Source: Telopea speciosissima (taxonomy: Eukaryota; Streptophyta; Magnoliopsida; Proteales; Proteaceae). Taken from it: a DNA stretch of 64,000 nucleotides. Position 1 is the stretch's first letter. The number at the start of each line of letters is the position of its first letter. Of this stretch, positions 11,736-24,500 are shown one piece after another. The DNA is taken from NCBI RefSeq assembly GCF_018873765.1, contig NC_057919.1:70178984-70242983 (forward strand), in the 5' to 3' direction. The position numbers and the translations under genes were made by a program. The notes under the pieces are model-generated. The model was given only the letters and a program-made list of their open reading frames with translations, did no database searches and was not told the origin of the DNA.

Positions 11736-14700
11736 TCAATCAACACTTTCTCTTTCTGTTCGCTGTATTAAGGAACGCAAAACCATCTCAACCTCACCAA
11801 GTGGTTGCCCAGCAAAAAGCTTAACTTGTCCTTTCCTCACAACAACAACCTTCCTTACATTTGACTTGACTGACTCGTTCAGTTCCTGAAAAGGTATTCA
11901 AAAAAAGGAAATCCAATTATCAGATCACATGTTGGCTCTAAATTCACATGCGCATTGATAGATAGATATTGAGTTTCAGATTAATCAAGAGCAAAGGATA
12001 GATTGGTTTGCCTTTACAATGAAGCATTAAGAGTAATGGTATGGCCAGTGACTCTCAAGCTGAAATCTTAGGTGAGAGTTGCATTAATCTATATGCCCCA
12101 CGTTCATTTCTCTAGGGTTCATTCTTGTTAGGATATAAGAGAAATTTTGATTCTCTCACAAGGGATGTAAGTTGGTGCTTTGATAACTTAACATGCATGA
12201 GTACCTACTACCTATAGGTCAGTTGGGCAGTTTGAGGATTCTGCGCCAAAAAAAAGTGGCAGATAAGTAGGGCAGTGCAATTCACTCTTTTGCAAAGAAG
12301 TCCACCTGGGAATGCATAACATCCAAACGAGACAATGCATATTTGGAGTATTTCACTGAACCCCTGAATCCATAAAAAAGAAAAGGGAGGGTTTCCAGAT
12401 ATTGATCAAGGAAATCCCATATGCGAACACTCTGTAATAACCCCCCCCCCCCCAAAATGCCCTTCTTTGTTTGGGCAGGGTCCAATAATGTTTCAACCAA
12501 GCAAATGCAGTGTTCTAATTGCGGGGAGTGAAGATATGAAATGGACAAGAAAATTTTGGCATTTATAATGCAATACCAAGTTTAGATCCTCACTTTTATT
12601 GATAAAGGAACAACGTTGGCACTGCAATCACCGAGATCTTCAAAAAATGATTCCAGTAGATAAGAAAAATTAGTAGCATCAGTGCGGTCCTCAAAAGCAA
12701 CAGTATAAGATGCGCAACTTGTGTCCTGTGGATTTGAACTGATCTTTAGGGAATAAAGTCCTCTTTGTCCTTCACAGTCAGAACCTCTATTTAAAAGAAT
12801 ACCCTGGAAGAAATAACAGCTGAAATATTATAAGGAAGCCTTCTAGAACCCCCAAAGAGTAACTTAATATTTAATTATAAAAAAAGGTGGAAAACAGATC
12901 AGGGGAGCAGTGGTGTACTTACTAGGGCATAAGGAAGCTTCAACCACCAAAAATCATTCTCAATTTCTCTAGTTTCTGAAGGCAGACTGGAATTGCCATT
13001 GCCACTCAATGAAGCCCGGCTATAGCACACTCTGGAAATGTTCTGGTTTTCTTTTGTTAAGCTTTGAGATGCTTGTGTCTTCAATTTAGTCAATTCTCTT
13101 GGTTTTGTTAATCCAGTGAAATGCTTTTCATAGTTGGTTTCTTGAACGCCACCTGTAAAATTTACAAGTAACCGGAAGCCACTGAGAATATTGTGATATT
13201 TTGAGTTCTTCAAACTCTGTGAATGATAAGGATGCAAAAATATATGGATTATCATGAGATGGACTGTAACTCTGTAAGAGAATAAACTCAATAAAGCATA
13301 TAGCAGCCAATTGGGAGAAATCCCGGGAAAGAGGTTTACTGGCATTTAACTCAATGGACTATCAGTCTCAAATTATAATTACTTACCAAATAAGGACAGA
13401 AGCAACAGCAAGTAGCTTTATGAGATGAGCAATTTTATCATTTTCAAATTTATGTGGAACTATGATGTATTGGAGTGAAAGCAGAACTTCAAACAATCAT
13501 TTGTGCAACCATGCTTTTGAGTTAGAAGACACTTGCATTCTTATAACCATTGGAGCGTCTTACTATAATAGCCTAATTTGGAATTGATCATCCAAAATAT
13601 AACAGCAGATATAAGAACCATAACCCCCGCCCCCGAAGCTCGTTCCGATTGCAGAAATAAATAAACAAATAATTGCAATGTAACAGAATGGGAGAACAAT
13701 ATGTACCTTATATCACCAAATACAAGCTTGTGTGCACTTCTCTTTACTTATTTATTTATGTTTGTAACTCGCCCAACAATTCGTTCACAACATACTATTG
13801 AATATTTATGTCTGCTCTGCATTTTTAATCCTTCTCCTAAATTTGATCAATTTAAAATAGATTTTTGAACCATAAAGATTCACACAATACAGAGTGTAGG
13901 ATAATGTCTCCATTTGTTCTATCTACACGACTTCTTAGGTTTACCCAAGCTTTTCTATCAATGAGTTCACATGGAGACTGTTTAATCAAGTTTCAAGAAA
14001 GAAATCAATAGCCAACAGCAACTTGCAAACTGAGACAAGAGTAACCAAAATAACTTTAAGGAAAAACATTAAAGGAAGCTAATTGGGTAAAAAATTAACA
14101 GAATAAGCAACAAGATAATTGAACAGATCTGATCTCATTCAGCACTTCAATAAGGTTTAGGAACCTTACCAGTCCCGGCTCCAGAATTCTCAACTCCATT
14201 CCTAATCTCCCTTCTTGAACTCCCCCCCTCTTTCTGCAACTTCTTACCAACAGATTGGGAGGAACCCAACTCATTGACTAGAGTTTCTTTTCTCCTCTGC
14301 TTAGTTTCAAGCCCCTCTCGCATATTTTCTCCCGATGTCTCATTAGTCAAGCAGTGCAACTCTTTCTCCATCTTTGGAGACACAGTCTTCCAAGAATCAC
14401 TATGGGATAGGTCTAGCTGCTTTTCTTGGCCTGATAAATCCAAACCATTATTACGATTATTTCCATCAATTGGAGATTGATCTCTTATTGTAGCTCCTCT
14501 GCTATTATCATTAGGCAAACTAGAGTGCTTTGAACCATTAAAACCTTTTGTTTTATTTTTATGGCCAGCCAGGGAGCTTCTGAACTTGAGTTTTTTCTTA
14601 AATACAAGTTCCCCAACTTTCTCTTTTGTTTCAGATTTCTCTGAATCTTTTCTATCTTCAACCTTTACTGAACCAATCAAATAACTAATGGATGCCATTG

Positions 14701-15502
14701 GTAATTTCTCCTGCCTCTTTTCTAACTTTACCAAGCGCTCATTTACTTCTTCTTGAATTGAATTTTTATTTTTAGCTTCCTCCAGACCATTTCCCAAGGC
14801 ATCTTCCAAAAAAGAGTCCACCCCATTGGCCCTCAACTTCCTTGCTTCATATTCCTTAGCTTCCCTAGCCATAGCCCTAATTTCAACTATTTTATCTTCG
14901 AATTGGGACTTATCCACATAATTTACATCGCCAGGTTTAGAGCCAAGAAAATTTTGGCCAATTCTTTTCAACAAAAAGTCCTTTCTCTTCCCGTTCTGCA
15001 TTTCCAGCAAAGAAACCAACGATTCAGCCTCCGTTTCACCATTTCCAGTCTCCCGACCCATATCAGCGGAGCCCAATACCCAAACAGTACATACCGTTTG
15101 AAAAATAAAAAGACCGAGGAAATAAAATGCCAATTCAAGCACTGACCTTGAAGAAACAACACCAATAGCATTAGAAACTCCGGCTTCGGCAGTCTGAGGA
15201 GCACAAGAAACGAGTGACTCCAACTGTATTTCAACATTTTCTTCTTCTACTTGTCGAATCATATCGAGTGAGACCTCTTCGAAAAACCCTTCATTGTAAA
15301 ACTCAAGCTGCTGGTCTCGGAGGATTTCTATGCTGTAGGGCTTCGTTAGGGTTTTCAAAATCTTAGGGCGTAAATGATTCTTTCTCTTCGCACGTTTTGA
15401 TGGAGAGCGAAGAGAAACAGAAGCTAGGGTTTTACTAGTAATAGTAATAGGTTTGTGAACAGATGGGGGAAAGTTGGTGAAGGCGCAGAGCGCCCACGCC
15501 AT
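11736..15502 (-). CDS. Plant-specific chloroplast-type protein, four exons
   Basis: I rebuilt the gene from splice sites with matching phases: exon 1 15502-14170 (ATG start, donor GTAAGG), exon 2 13152-12923, exon 3 12803-12594, exon 4 11885-11736 with the stop at 11738-11736. Total 640 codons of protein. The N-terminus is rich in Ser, Thr and Arg with few acidic residues, as in a transit peptide. A hydrophobic segment (LAFYFLGLFIFQTVCTVWVL) near residues 123-142 could span a membrane. A long charged Lys/Glu-rich middle follows, then a compact C-terminal region with FEDRTDATNF, LLESFFEDLGD and KLFAGQPLGEVEM. From memory this C-terminal block occurs in plant proteins related to Arabidopsis EMB1703/At5g28400, whose biochemical role I do not know. 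Additional small exons inside the introns cannot be excluded. Confidence 0.7.
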
Positions 15503-16260
15503 TGCTGGGCAAGGTGGGGAGATACAGTGTTGTCGTTTTCGTCACCTCATCTCATCACTTATCCACGTTGAGGCTCTTTGGATCTGATTAGGGCTGAGCA
15601 GCGTTGAAGAGTCAATAACGTCACCCACCTTCTTCTTTGAAATTACATTTATTTTTCCATTAACAGTACCAGAGCATTTGGCGGGAGGCTGAGAATCGTA
15701 TAGCCGTTAGGAGTCGCCGGTCCCTTCCAACTTTCATCGTTTTCGTACTTGTTAGAGACTCCGGGCGTTCAGGGTTTTAAAACAAGAATCGGCATCGGAA
15801 TCGGGTGGGTTACGGGTGGTTCCGATTCAAAGCGTCCGCGGTCGGTAATGTGAATCGGTCCATTTGGAACGCGCAAACCGAACCGGGTTCGGTTCATTCA
15901 TCATTTTTAGAAATTGATTATATTGGATCAGAATCGGTTGTGACTAGTCTCATATCTGATCGATTCTCGATCCAAAACCCTAAAATCATTGAGTTGTCAG
16001 ATCTGATGATCGATTATAGGGTTTTTGGGACTAATTCAATCCCCTATTTTAAATCCTTGGATCCATTCTACCCAAAAAAAATTCCTTGGGTCTATTTTTC
16101 AGCGCAATTTCGATTTTTTGAAGGGATTGTCTAAATAACACATCTACAACTGTATGTAGACCTTGATATCTTCATTTGATTGTCCCTTGTCATATTCTGT
16201 AAAGTTTTTTAAGTCAGCATACAAAAGGGTTTTCAAAAATAAATTGAAAGTGATTTATCG
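15503..16260. other. Upstream region of the plastid-type gene
   Basis: The first 300 bp should hold the promoter of the leftward gene starting at 15502. I see no convincing TATA box. From 15780 to 16130 the sequence is rich in GGTTC/GAACC and ATCGG/CCGAT words (aaccgaaccgggttcggtt type), a composition often seen in decayed plant DNA transposons, but no ends can be defined. Confidence 0.3.
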
Positions 16261-16279
16261 TTATGTCATCATCACAAAT

Positions 16280-16480
16280 TGTCGTTGTATTGCACAAGTT
16301 GGTGCATGCTCCCTAGGAGGTCAAGGGATCGATTCTCCTGGACTGCATATTGTGCCAAAAAAAGGCACCTTTCTCCCCCTCCCCCCCTAGTTGTAGATTG
16401 TGGGCTTGTCTTAGCCTTCCCCTTAGCTTGTAGTTGGCCTATGGGCCCTTGAGTAGGAGAGTCCAAAAAACAAAAAATCC
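16280..16480 (+). mobile_element. Probable tRNA-derived SINE
   Basis: An A-box-like sequence (TTGCACAAGTTGGTGCATG, near 16290) is followed about 35 bp later by a B-box-like sequence (GGGATCGATTCTCC, 16325-16338). This is the spacing of an internal RNA polymerase III promoter. A T/C-rich body follows. The 3' end and target duplication are not clear, so the borders are approximate. Confidence 0.45.
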
Positions 16481-17244
16481 TCAACTAAAAAAATACGTTA
16501 TATAAAAAATAGAAAAAAAATAGTCAGGATCAGCTCAAGGGTTGTCAAAGAAAATCCCTTTTTTTTAAACACTAATAAGTGCTAAGGCCAGTGAAACTTT
16601 TTCTATAGGACACTCACATGGTTCGAGTAAGTGGAATTGACAACAGGATTGGCCTCCACAAAGTTCCATTTTGATTACGACTCAATCGGAATAGGTCAGA
16701 TGCGTGAATCTTAAAATTTCAATTGAACTATGCTATAATCAGGATCAAAAGGTTTCTTTCATAAGTTTCTTTGAGCTGTTAGGGGAAAGTTTTGCTAGCA
16801 CTCTCTCTCACAAAATGATCTCATTGCCCTTTTATGTATAAAACCATTTTGTTGTACCTCATTAATGTGCTTCCTTATAGCCTCACTCAAAAACCCTCTC
16901 CCAAAATTTATACAATGACATTTAAAACATATAAGGTTTGAGCTTGGAAGTATCAAATTCCCATCTTATGATTTGTACAACTACTTCATTAACAATTTCA
17001 GGTGCCATTACATTGTAGAATGAAGACTGCATATGGTCTTCTACCTCCTAGCAGATTGATGAGCATCAATGCTTACCCCATTTTGCTTTGGTATTTTGAC
17101 TGTTGAATTGACAGAACCCCATACACATCTCATTTAATATGGCCCACCATGTACATTTTCCCTCTTTTTCCTCTTTTATTGAAAACTAAAATTTGTCATA
17201 AAAAACTACGAGAAAGCTGTTGTAGTAAATAACCAAAACCCTAT
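16481..17244. other. Gene-free stretch
   Basis: AT-rich sequence with no coding signal and no repeat that I can delimit. Confidence 0.3.
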
Positions 17245-17587
17245 GGCTTTGTTTGGTTGTAAAGGAAATATAAAAAAAAATAAGGGGAAAGGTTTTGTAC
17301 ACGATCGTGTAAATCATGTACATGAGAAGGTCTCTCACAAAAAGTTGGAAAAGTCATAAATACTCACCCATTAATTAATGCCTTGAAACTCCCACCCTCT
17401 CATATACACGGTTTACACGACAAAAATAAATAAAATATTTATAATTCATATAAAATCTATTTCACTTCCTAGGTAAAGATTTGTATTTCTCTTACAATTA
17501 AAAACCGAAATAATTTTCCTTGTAAAATATATTTCATTTTTTTTTTTTTGAGAAATATTTATATTTTCCTTGCAACTAAATGAAGCC
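17245..17587. mobile_element. MITE, family m1, copy 1
   Basis: The left end GGCTTTGTTTGGTTGTAAAG and the right end (reverse complement GGCTTCATTTAGTTGCAAGG) match over about 30 bp. There is no coding capacity. The flanks (TAT on the left, TAC on the right) could be a decayed 3-bp target duplication, as for Tourist/PIF elements, but this is weak. The TIRs match those of the element at 17785-18113. Confidence 0.65.
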
Positions 17588-17784
17588 TACATGTCGTTTG
17601 ATTTTAAAGCATGGGATGGATTGTCACGACGTTAGAGTGTGGTTTCCCACTAATGAGGGGGTGGGTGATTGAATTATCCAATATGGGATGTTTAATGAGA
17701 GAATGTGAGGGGTCCACAGATGAGACACAACAGGGATCTATGCATGAATCTATACATTAACGTCGTTAGTTTCGTTTTCCCTCA

Positions 17785-18113
17785 GGCTACGCTTGATTGC
17801 AAGGGAAATTAGAGGGAAGAGAACTAAAATTTTTAAACCTAAAAAAGAAACTTTTGTAGTCATCATCTCATGTGACCATATCACTAACTCTAAAGCATTC
17901 CATATTTGGTTATTTCACTTTACTTTACATCCAAATTCCTTTAATCTGAAAAGTGAAAAAAATATTATATGTAAAATGTATCATTACTAAATATAGTAAA
18001 CAATTTAAGTAGTTTGTACAATCACATCGAGTAATGATTATAAAAGTTTATTTTTTAGATTTAAAAATTTTCACTTCCCTTTCCTTTAATTTTCCTTACA
18101 ACCAAACATTGCC
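17785..18113. mobile_element. MITE, family m1, copy 2
   Basis: The left end GGCTACGCTTGATTGCAAGG and the right end (reverse complement GGCAATGTTTGGTTGTAAGG) match over about 35 bp, continuing through GAAAATTA(A/G)AGG(A/G)A. It belongs to the same TIR family and size class (329 bp versus 343 bp) as its neighbour 198 bp to the left. Confidence 0.65.
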
Positions 18114-18371
18114 TAAAATCTTAACCTTTTTCAATTTCATTAAAAAACCAAGCGCTTCTGCAACTATTTTCCACATTCTCGAAGGAAAAAGTATAGGAAA
18201 GCCAACAAGGCACTTTGTTTGGGCCAAGACGACTAAGCTTTTCCAAGTCCGTACCCAATAGGGTCCATATTTTGACCCAACCATATTTAGTGGCTTGGAG
18301 TAAGTTCCATGACAATCAACAAGCAAGTCCTATTAGAGGGATCAGGCTCCTCATATGATCCCAACACCCAG

Positions 18372-18500
18372 GGAGTGTCCGGTGAGGCATCCATTAGCAC
18401 TAGGATGTTGGGTGTGTCGGGATGCGAGTTTGCCCCACACAGGCACACATCCCCGCACACCTAGCAGCCTAACGTCATTGAATGCCTCACTGGACACTCC
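18372..18500. repeat. Foldback repeat with 53-nt arms
   Basis: Arm 18372-18424 is nearly complementary to arm 18448-18500, separated by a 23-nt loop. The arms share GGAGTGTCC(G/A)GTGAGGCAT and (G/C)GGGATG at their inner ends. An RNA of either strand would form a long stem. It may be the core of a foldback MITE extending to about 18350-18530. Confidence 0.7.
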
Positions 18501-18620
18501 TTGGACGCTCCTAGGAGCCAAACCCCTATTAGAGTGAGTAGGTCTAATTCCCTCTAAAGCAAAAGCGATGACGATGAAGGGCACATTAAGATCCAATTAC
18601 AGTTCTCAATTTCTATCAAT

Positions 18621-18679
18621 TATGGGCAAAATTCTCAAATTTGTAATTCTAACTCCAAGTCCAAAATTGGAGAATTGCC
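18621..18679. repeat. 59-bp unit, left copy, split from its tandem partner
   Basis: This 59-bp sequence beginning TATGGGCAAAATTC and ending GGAGAATTGCC recurs at 29280-29337 with one substitution and one single-base length difference. The Athila element sits between the two copies. Confidence 0.9.
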
Positions 18680-20370
18680 TGTTTGAGTTAAAATAAAACC
18701 GCAAGCGTACGGGTCAATTGTAGCTACGGGTCGAACACGAGGAGATATACGCCACTCTATTTAACTAACTTAAAAGTAATGCAAAATGAACCAAATTAAA
18801 GTGTTAAATTAAACTAATTAAACTAACGAAAATCAATGCATCCTAACTCATAAGCATCTAACAAAATTAAGGGATTAAATCGGCGTCCTAACACATGAGC
18901 ATCTAACCTATCAAACTAAAGCGAATTGAAAGGAATAAAAATACAGCCACACATACTAACCACATAAAAAGAAATAAGGGAATAAAAATGCATCCATAAA
19001 CCACAACCATATAAAATTAAAATAAAAGAAATAGAGGGGGAAGAAGAAGAAGATAGAGAGAGATATAGGAGATGGAGAATGAGATTGAGAGTTTAGATAG
19101 TAAAACCTGGATGTGCTTGCATGAATGTAAATGAAAAGCTTGAATACTTGCATAAACTTACCATGGCCTCCTCTTCTAAATCTTCAAGTCTTGTCATCAA
19201 CTTAAGAACTTAGACTAGAAGGCTTAAAACCTAAACTAGAATTAAGAAATTACAACCCAATTGAAGACTTAAATTGAAATTAAAGCATAAACTAAACCTA
19301 TTATAAGCATTAACTAAAAATTATAAAAGCAAACTAGAACTTAGAAAAGCCAAAAATCACAAATTAGAAGGAGAAGAAGAGAAGAAATTTCACTAAGTGA
19401 ATGAGCAAATTTTTTACAAGAGAGGTAGGGGGTATTTATAGGTGGAAGAGAGGAGAAGAGAGAAGATGGAAGTGTAGGAGAAATATTCCCTAAGAAAAGA
19501 GAATATTCTCTTCTCTTTCCTCTTTTACAACGCCTGAATCCTAAGAAAAAGAAAAAAATAGAAAGAAGAAGAAGTGAAGATTGTTTACATAGAACTTCTA
19601 TTTCAGAAAAATAAACTTCCAATTTTAACAAGTGCTTCTTTTCTTTTGTAGATATCTTTCCAAGCAATAAAATCAAAGCATCTTTGATTTTTCAACCTTC
19701 CATAGATGAGAAAATATAAATCTATCCCAAGTAGAATTTCAGAAGTGCCCTTGAGAAGTTGGAGGAGAGAGAGAGTAAGGGTGATGACTAGGATTCCTTC
19801 AAGAATAAATAAAATACCCATTCTGTCCTTCAGAAAACGTGGAGCATGGGGTGCTTATATAGGTCTCACCATTGTGTTCCTTGCGAAAAATCACACAAAA
19901 TAGACCCAAATTTCATCCAATTCGGAGTTGGGGAGCCCAAGATATCTCAAGTTGAAGTTGGACTGTCCAGAGCCTTCCAAATGGAATCTTTACAGGAACT
20001 TCTGATAATTTCATTAAGGCCCCTAAAATCCGAACTTTCGTTTCACTTTGTTCCCATCCGACTGTCAATAATTATAAATAAACCCCTACAGACCATTTTC
20101 ACGCATCGTTACGGAAACGGCCATAACTTCTTCGTTTCAACTCGGAATTAAGTGCCGTTTGAACCATTGCGAAGCTGACTCGATGGGCTATGCATCCATG
20201 CCATTAACACCTTTAAACAGCTTAAAAACGTTTCCTTAGCATCATCTCTTCCATTTTCTCAAGAATTCACCTAAAACCTGAAAAGCACAAGAAAGCACCG
20301 AGTAACTCTGTCCAATGTGGTAAAATGTATGATTTATGCCCTAAGATTTCACACATAAATGTGCTTATCA
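18680..20370 (-). repeat. 3' LTR of the Athila element
   Basis: This 1691-bp repeat pairs with 27596-29274. On the plus strand it is followed by the complement of a polypurine tract, so it is the 3' LTR. It contains a 101-codon plus-strand frame (19846-20151) duplicated in the other LTR, which I regard as chance. Confidence 0.95.
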
Positions 20371-20382
20371 GATTCCCCCATA
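20371..20382 (-). promoter_or_regulatory. Polypurine tract of the Athila element
   Basis: The minus strand reads TATGGGGGAATC directly next to the 3' LTR, the expected position for plus-strand priming. Confidence 0.75.
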
Positions 20383-21540
20383 CTTGAATGTTACTTGTCC
20401 TCAAGTAAAGCAAAAACAAAAACTAACCTAGAATGCAGAAAATCCTAACTCACTTTCGTAGGAATCACGGTTGCACTTAGCATGTGCAACAAGCCTTTTA
20501 ACCCCTAGGTTACCCCTAGTGGACGAGTTGTGTCTCGTGAGTGTTTGCAGTGAATATACACCCAAAATTCAATTGTAAATGAATGATGTAAATTTTAATC
20601 ATGGCATAAGTAGGACAGTGCACATAATCCCAAAAAGTGCTCAACTAAAGATCAAGGAGCCCAAGGTTCCCCCACACTTGAATTTTATTACCCCACATCA
20701 ATTCAAGTAACAACCATGCATCAAGTTCAAGGGATCTCCTCATATTTTCTGAACACTACTCACCTTCAAGTAAACCCCCCATAGCATCGATGGAACCAAA
20801 GACTTAGGCATTGAGTAATGTTGACCATACTTTTTTTTTTTTTTTCAGGCATTAAGGCAAAAGTTTTTTTTTCTCAACCACAAACTCGATTTCTACTCCA
20901 CTACTGTTCTCTGAATGACATGGTGGAGCATACACCAGACACCCAAATACTTGGTAGCTTCGCTTTTTGCATATATCCATAAGACATTGAGACATTGATG
21001 CAAGAGTTTTTTTTTTTTTTTTTTTTTTTGAGTTTCCTTCCAAGGAGTTTCGATCAAGTCACCCCGCTTCATGAGGCACAGTGCTCTGTCTAGTCCTAAG
21101 GAATTCCACTTTCTTTTTGTTCCTTGTTTTTGTTCTTTTTCTTTTTTCATTCACTTCCACTTTCATGCCTTGCCTTGCCACAAACAAATTGGTCTCAACT
21201 ACTAGCCAAAAGATCAAAGGGTCCATAAAACACATAGAGGAATCTAACCATCACATGAAGTAGCACTCATATTTTCAAACTCAATCCCCATCACCGGATA
21301 CAAACCAACTACCATCCTTGAAAAAGGATTTTTTTATTATTTCGCATGCTAGGAGGGCACCTAATTCCCTCTCACTCTTGCTTTGTAATTTGAAGAGACT
21401 TATGCACATACCCAAAAACTATCGCCATAATCAAAATTCACAATTAAAGTCCAACACACCCCCCCACACTTAATTCATGCAGTGTCCTCAATGCATGCAG
21501 AAAAGAAAGAATAAGGACAAGGGAGGGGATACATACTAGG
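20383..21540 (-). other. Non-coding 3' region of the Athila element
   Basis: About 1.2 kb lie between the end of integrase and the 3' LTR. Many Athila elements have an envelope-like reading frame here. I see none, only short frames, T tracts at 20830-20844 and 21006-21030, and AT-rich DNA. Confidence 0.6.
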
Positions 21541-21543
21541 ATA

Positions 21544-24500
21544 TCAGGGGTCAAGGTAAAGAGGCTCATGGAGATGCATGACCTCTTCGTCAACTGGAGT
21601 AGGCATCTCTATGTACGGCTTCAATCTTTGGCCATTGACCTTGAAAGTAGCTCCTGTACTTGGATTGAGGACTTCAACAGCCCCATGACGATAAACTTTT
21701 TGAACAATATAGGGTCCATCCCATCTAGAACGTAGCTTACCTGGAAAGATATGCAAACGAGAATTGTACAACAAAACATTCTGGCCTACCTCAAAAGATT
21801 TTCTCAAAATGTGCCTATCATGGAAAGCCTTGGTTTTTTTCTTGTAAATTCGGGCATTCTCATATGCCTCATTTCTAAGCTCTTCCAACTCAGATAGTTG
21901 GAGTTTCCTATGGGCACCTGCAGTGCGTAGGTCAAAGTTAAGCTTCTTGATAGCCCAAAAGGCCTTGTGCTCAATCTCTACAGGTAAGTGACATGCCTTT
22001 CCATACACCAGACAGTACGGAGATTGATCAAGATCGGTCTTGAAGGCTGTCCTATGGGCCCACAACGCATCTACCAATCGGTTAGACCAATCCTTACGGT
22101 TCGGGTTGATGGTTTTCTCAAGAATTTGCTTGATCTCGCCTATTTGAAACCTCAACCGGCCCGTCTGGGATGGTAGGGTGTGGCCAACTTATGGACGACA
22201 CCATACTTTTTCATGAGGGCCTCAAAAGGTCAATTACAAAATGCTTGCCCCGATCACTAATGAGAGCCCGGGGAGTACCAAAACGGGAGAAGATGTTCTC
22301 CTTCGTAAATTTCACAACCACCTTGTGGTCATTGGTCTTACAAGCAATCGCCTCAATCCATTTGGACACATAGTCCACAGAAGTAATATGTACAGTTACC
22401 AAAAGAGTTAGGAAAGGCCCCATGAAATCAATACCCCATACATCAAACACCTCAACCACCAGAATTGGGTTGAGGGGCATCATATTTCTCTTAGTAAGAC
22501 GCCCTAAGGATTGGCATGAAGAACATGCCCGCAATAAGTAAAGCGTCTTTAACAGACTAGGCCAATAAAATCCACATTGTAAAACTTTGGCGCATCTTAT
22601 TAGGCCCAAAATGGCCTCCACAAGCCTCGATCATGGCAAAAAGATAAGACATGATTGTTGCTCATGATCGGGACACATCTCCGGATTACTTGATCAGGGC
22701 AGTCTTAAAAAGATAAGGATCATCCCAAAAGAAATACTTAACTTGTGAAAAGAAACGATTCTTATCTTGGGTGGACCAATGTACAGTGTCACACCCGTAA
22801 CCAGATAATTAACAATGTCGACAAACCAAGGTTCACTAGACACCGCCATCGATACTCATCGAGAAAAATTCTCGTTGACTGGAGAATCAACATCAAGGAA
22901 TTAGGCAAGGGATAGATGGTCTCGCAACCAAATTTTCACACCCTTTCTTATCCCTAATTTCAAGATCAAATTCTTGTAACAAAAGGACCCACCTAATGAG
23001 GCGAGCCTTGGCATCTTTCTTCCGCACAAGATATTTGATAGCCGCATGGTCAGGTATAAACAATCACATGTGATCCAACCAAGTAGGGCCTAAACTTCTC
23101 TAAAGCAAACACAACGCTAAAAATTCTTTCCGGTGGTGGTATAATTAAGTCGTGCATCATTAAGAGTCCTACTTGCATAATAAATCACATGAGGCAATTT
23201 ATTGATTCTTTGCCCAAGAACAGCCCCTATAGCAAAATCAGAGGCATCACACATAAGTTCAAATGAAACTGTCCAAATTGGAGCTTGAATAATGGGGGCT
23301 GAAGTCAGCGCTCTTTTCAATTGCTCAAAACTATCATGACACTTAAGAGAAATCAAATGGGCAGTCCTTTGCCAAAAGAGAGGTGAGAGGTCTAGCTATC
23401 TGGCTAAAGTCCTTGATGAATCTTCTATAAAAACCTGCATGGCCAAGAAAAGATCGAATGTCCTTCACACTCTTGGGTGGTGGTAAATTGGCTATAAGGT
23501 CTACCTTAGATCTATCAACCTTGATCCCTTCTTTGGACACAATGTGACCAAGAACTATACCTTGCTTTACCATGAAGTGGCACTTCTCCCAATTCAGGAC
23601 CAAGTTCGTTTCTATGCATCTTTTAAGAACCAAAGAGAGATGATGCAAGCAATTAGAAAAAGTAGAGCCATGAATAGAAAAATCATCCATAAACACCTCT
23701 AGGAAGTGCTCTACCATATCAGAAAAGATACTCATCATGCACCTTTGGAATGTAGCAGGGGCATTGCAAAGCCCAAAAGGCATACGCCGGTAAGCAAAGG
23801 TTCCATAAGGGCATGTGAAAGTGGTCTTGTGTTAGTCCTCTAGAGCAATAGGAATTTGGTTATAGCCTGCATAACCATCAAGAAAACAATAATATTCATG
23901 GCCAGCTAGTCTCTCTAACATCTGATCAATAAAAGGTAAGGGGAAGTGGTCCTTCCAAGTTGCCGCATTCAATTTTCTATAGTCAATGCACACTCTCCAT
24001 CCTGTTTGGATACGGGTTGGAATCAACTCATTATTAGCATTCTCAACTACAGTGAGTCCTCCTTTCTTAGGCACAACCTGCACAGGACTCACCCATTGGC
24101 TATCAGAAATAGGATAAATGATGCCATGATCCAAGCATTTTAGGATCTCTTTCTTGATTGCCTCTTTCATCACAGGATTAGCCCTCCTTTGGGGTTCCCT
24201 AGAAGGTGTGGAACTCTCCATCAGATGTATATGATGTTGAACAATGGAGGGGCTAAGACCTTTGATGTCAGACATGGTCCAACCTATGGCTTCCTTATTA
24301 TCCTTTAGAAGCTTAATCAACTCTTCTTCCTGAATAGAAGTCAAATCAGAAGCAATAATAACAGGAAGAGTATGATCAGGAAGAGTATGATCATGTCCTA
24401 AGAAGACATACTTGAGGTTGGAGGGCAATGCCTTCAACTCTAATGTGGGGGGCTCAATAATAAAGGATTTGGGAATGGAAGTGGATAGGGGTCCAAGGGG

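Noticed and set aside
19846-20151. 101-codon plus-strand frame repeated exactly at 28750-29055
   Set aside because: It lies inside the two Athila LTRs, so its duplication follows from LTR identity. It runs antisense to the element and resembles no protein family I know.
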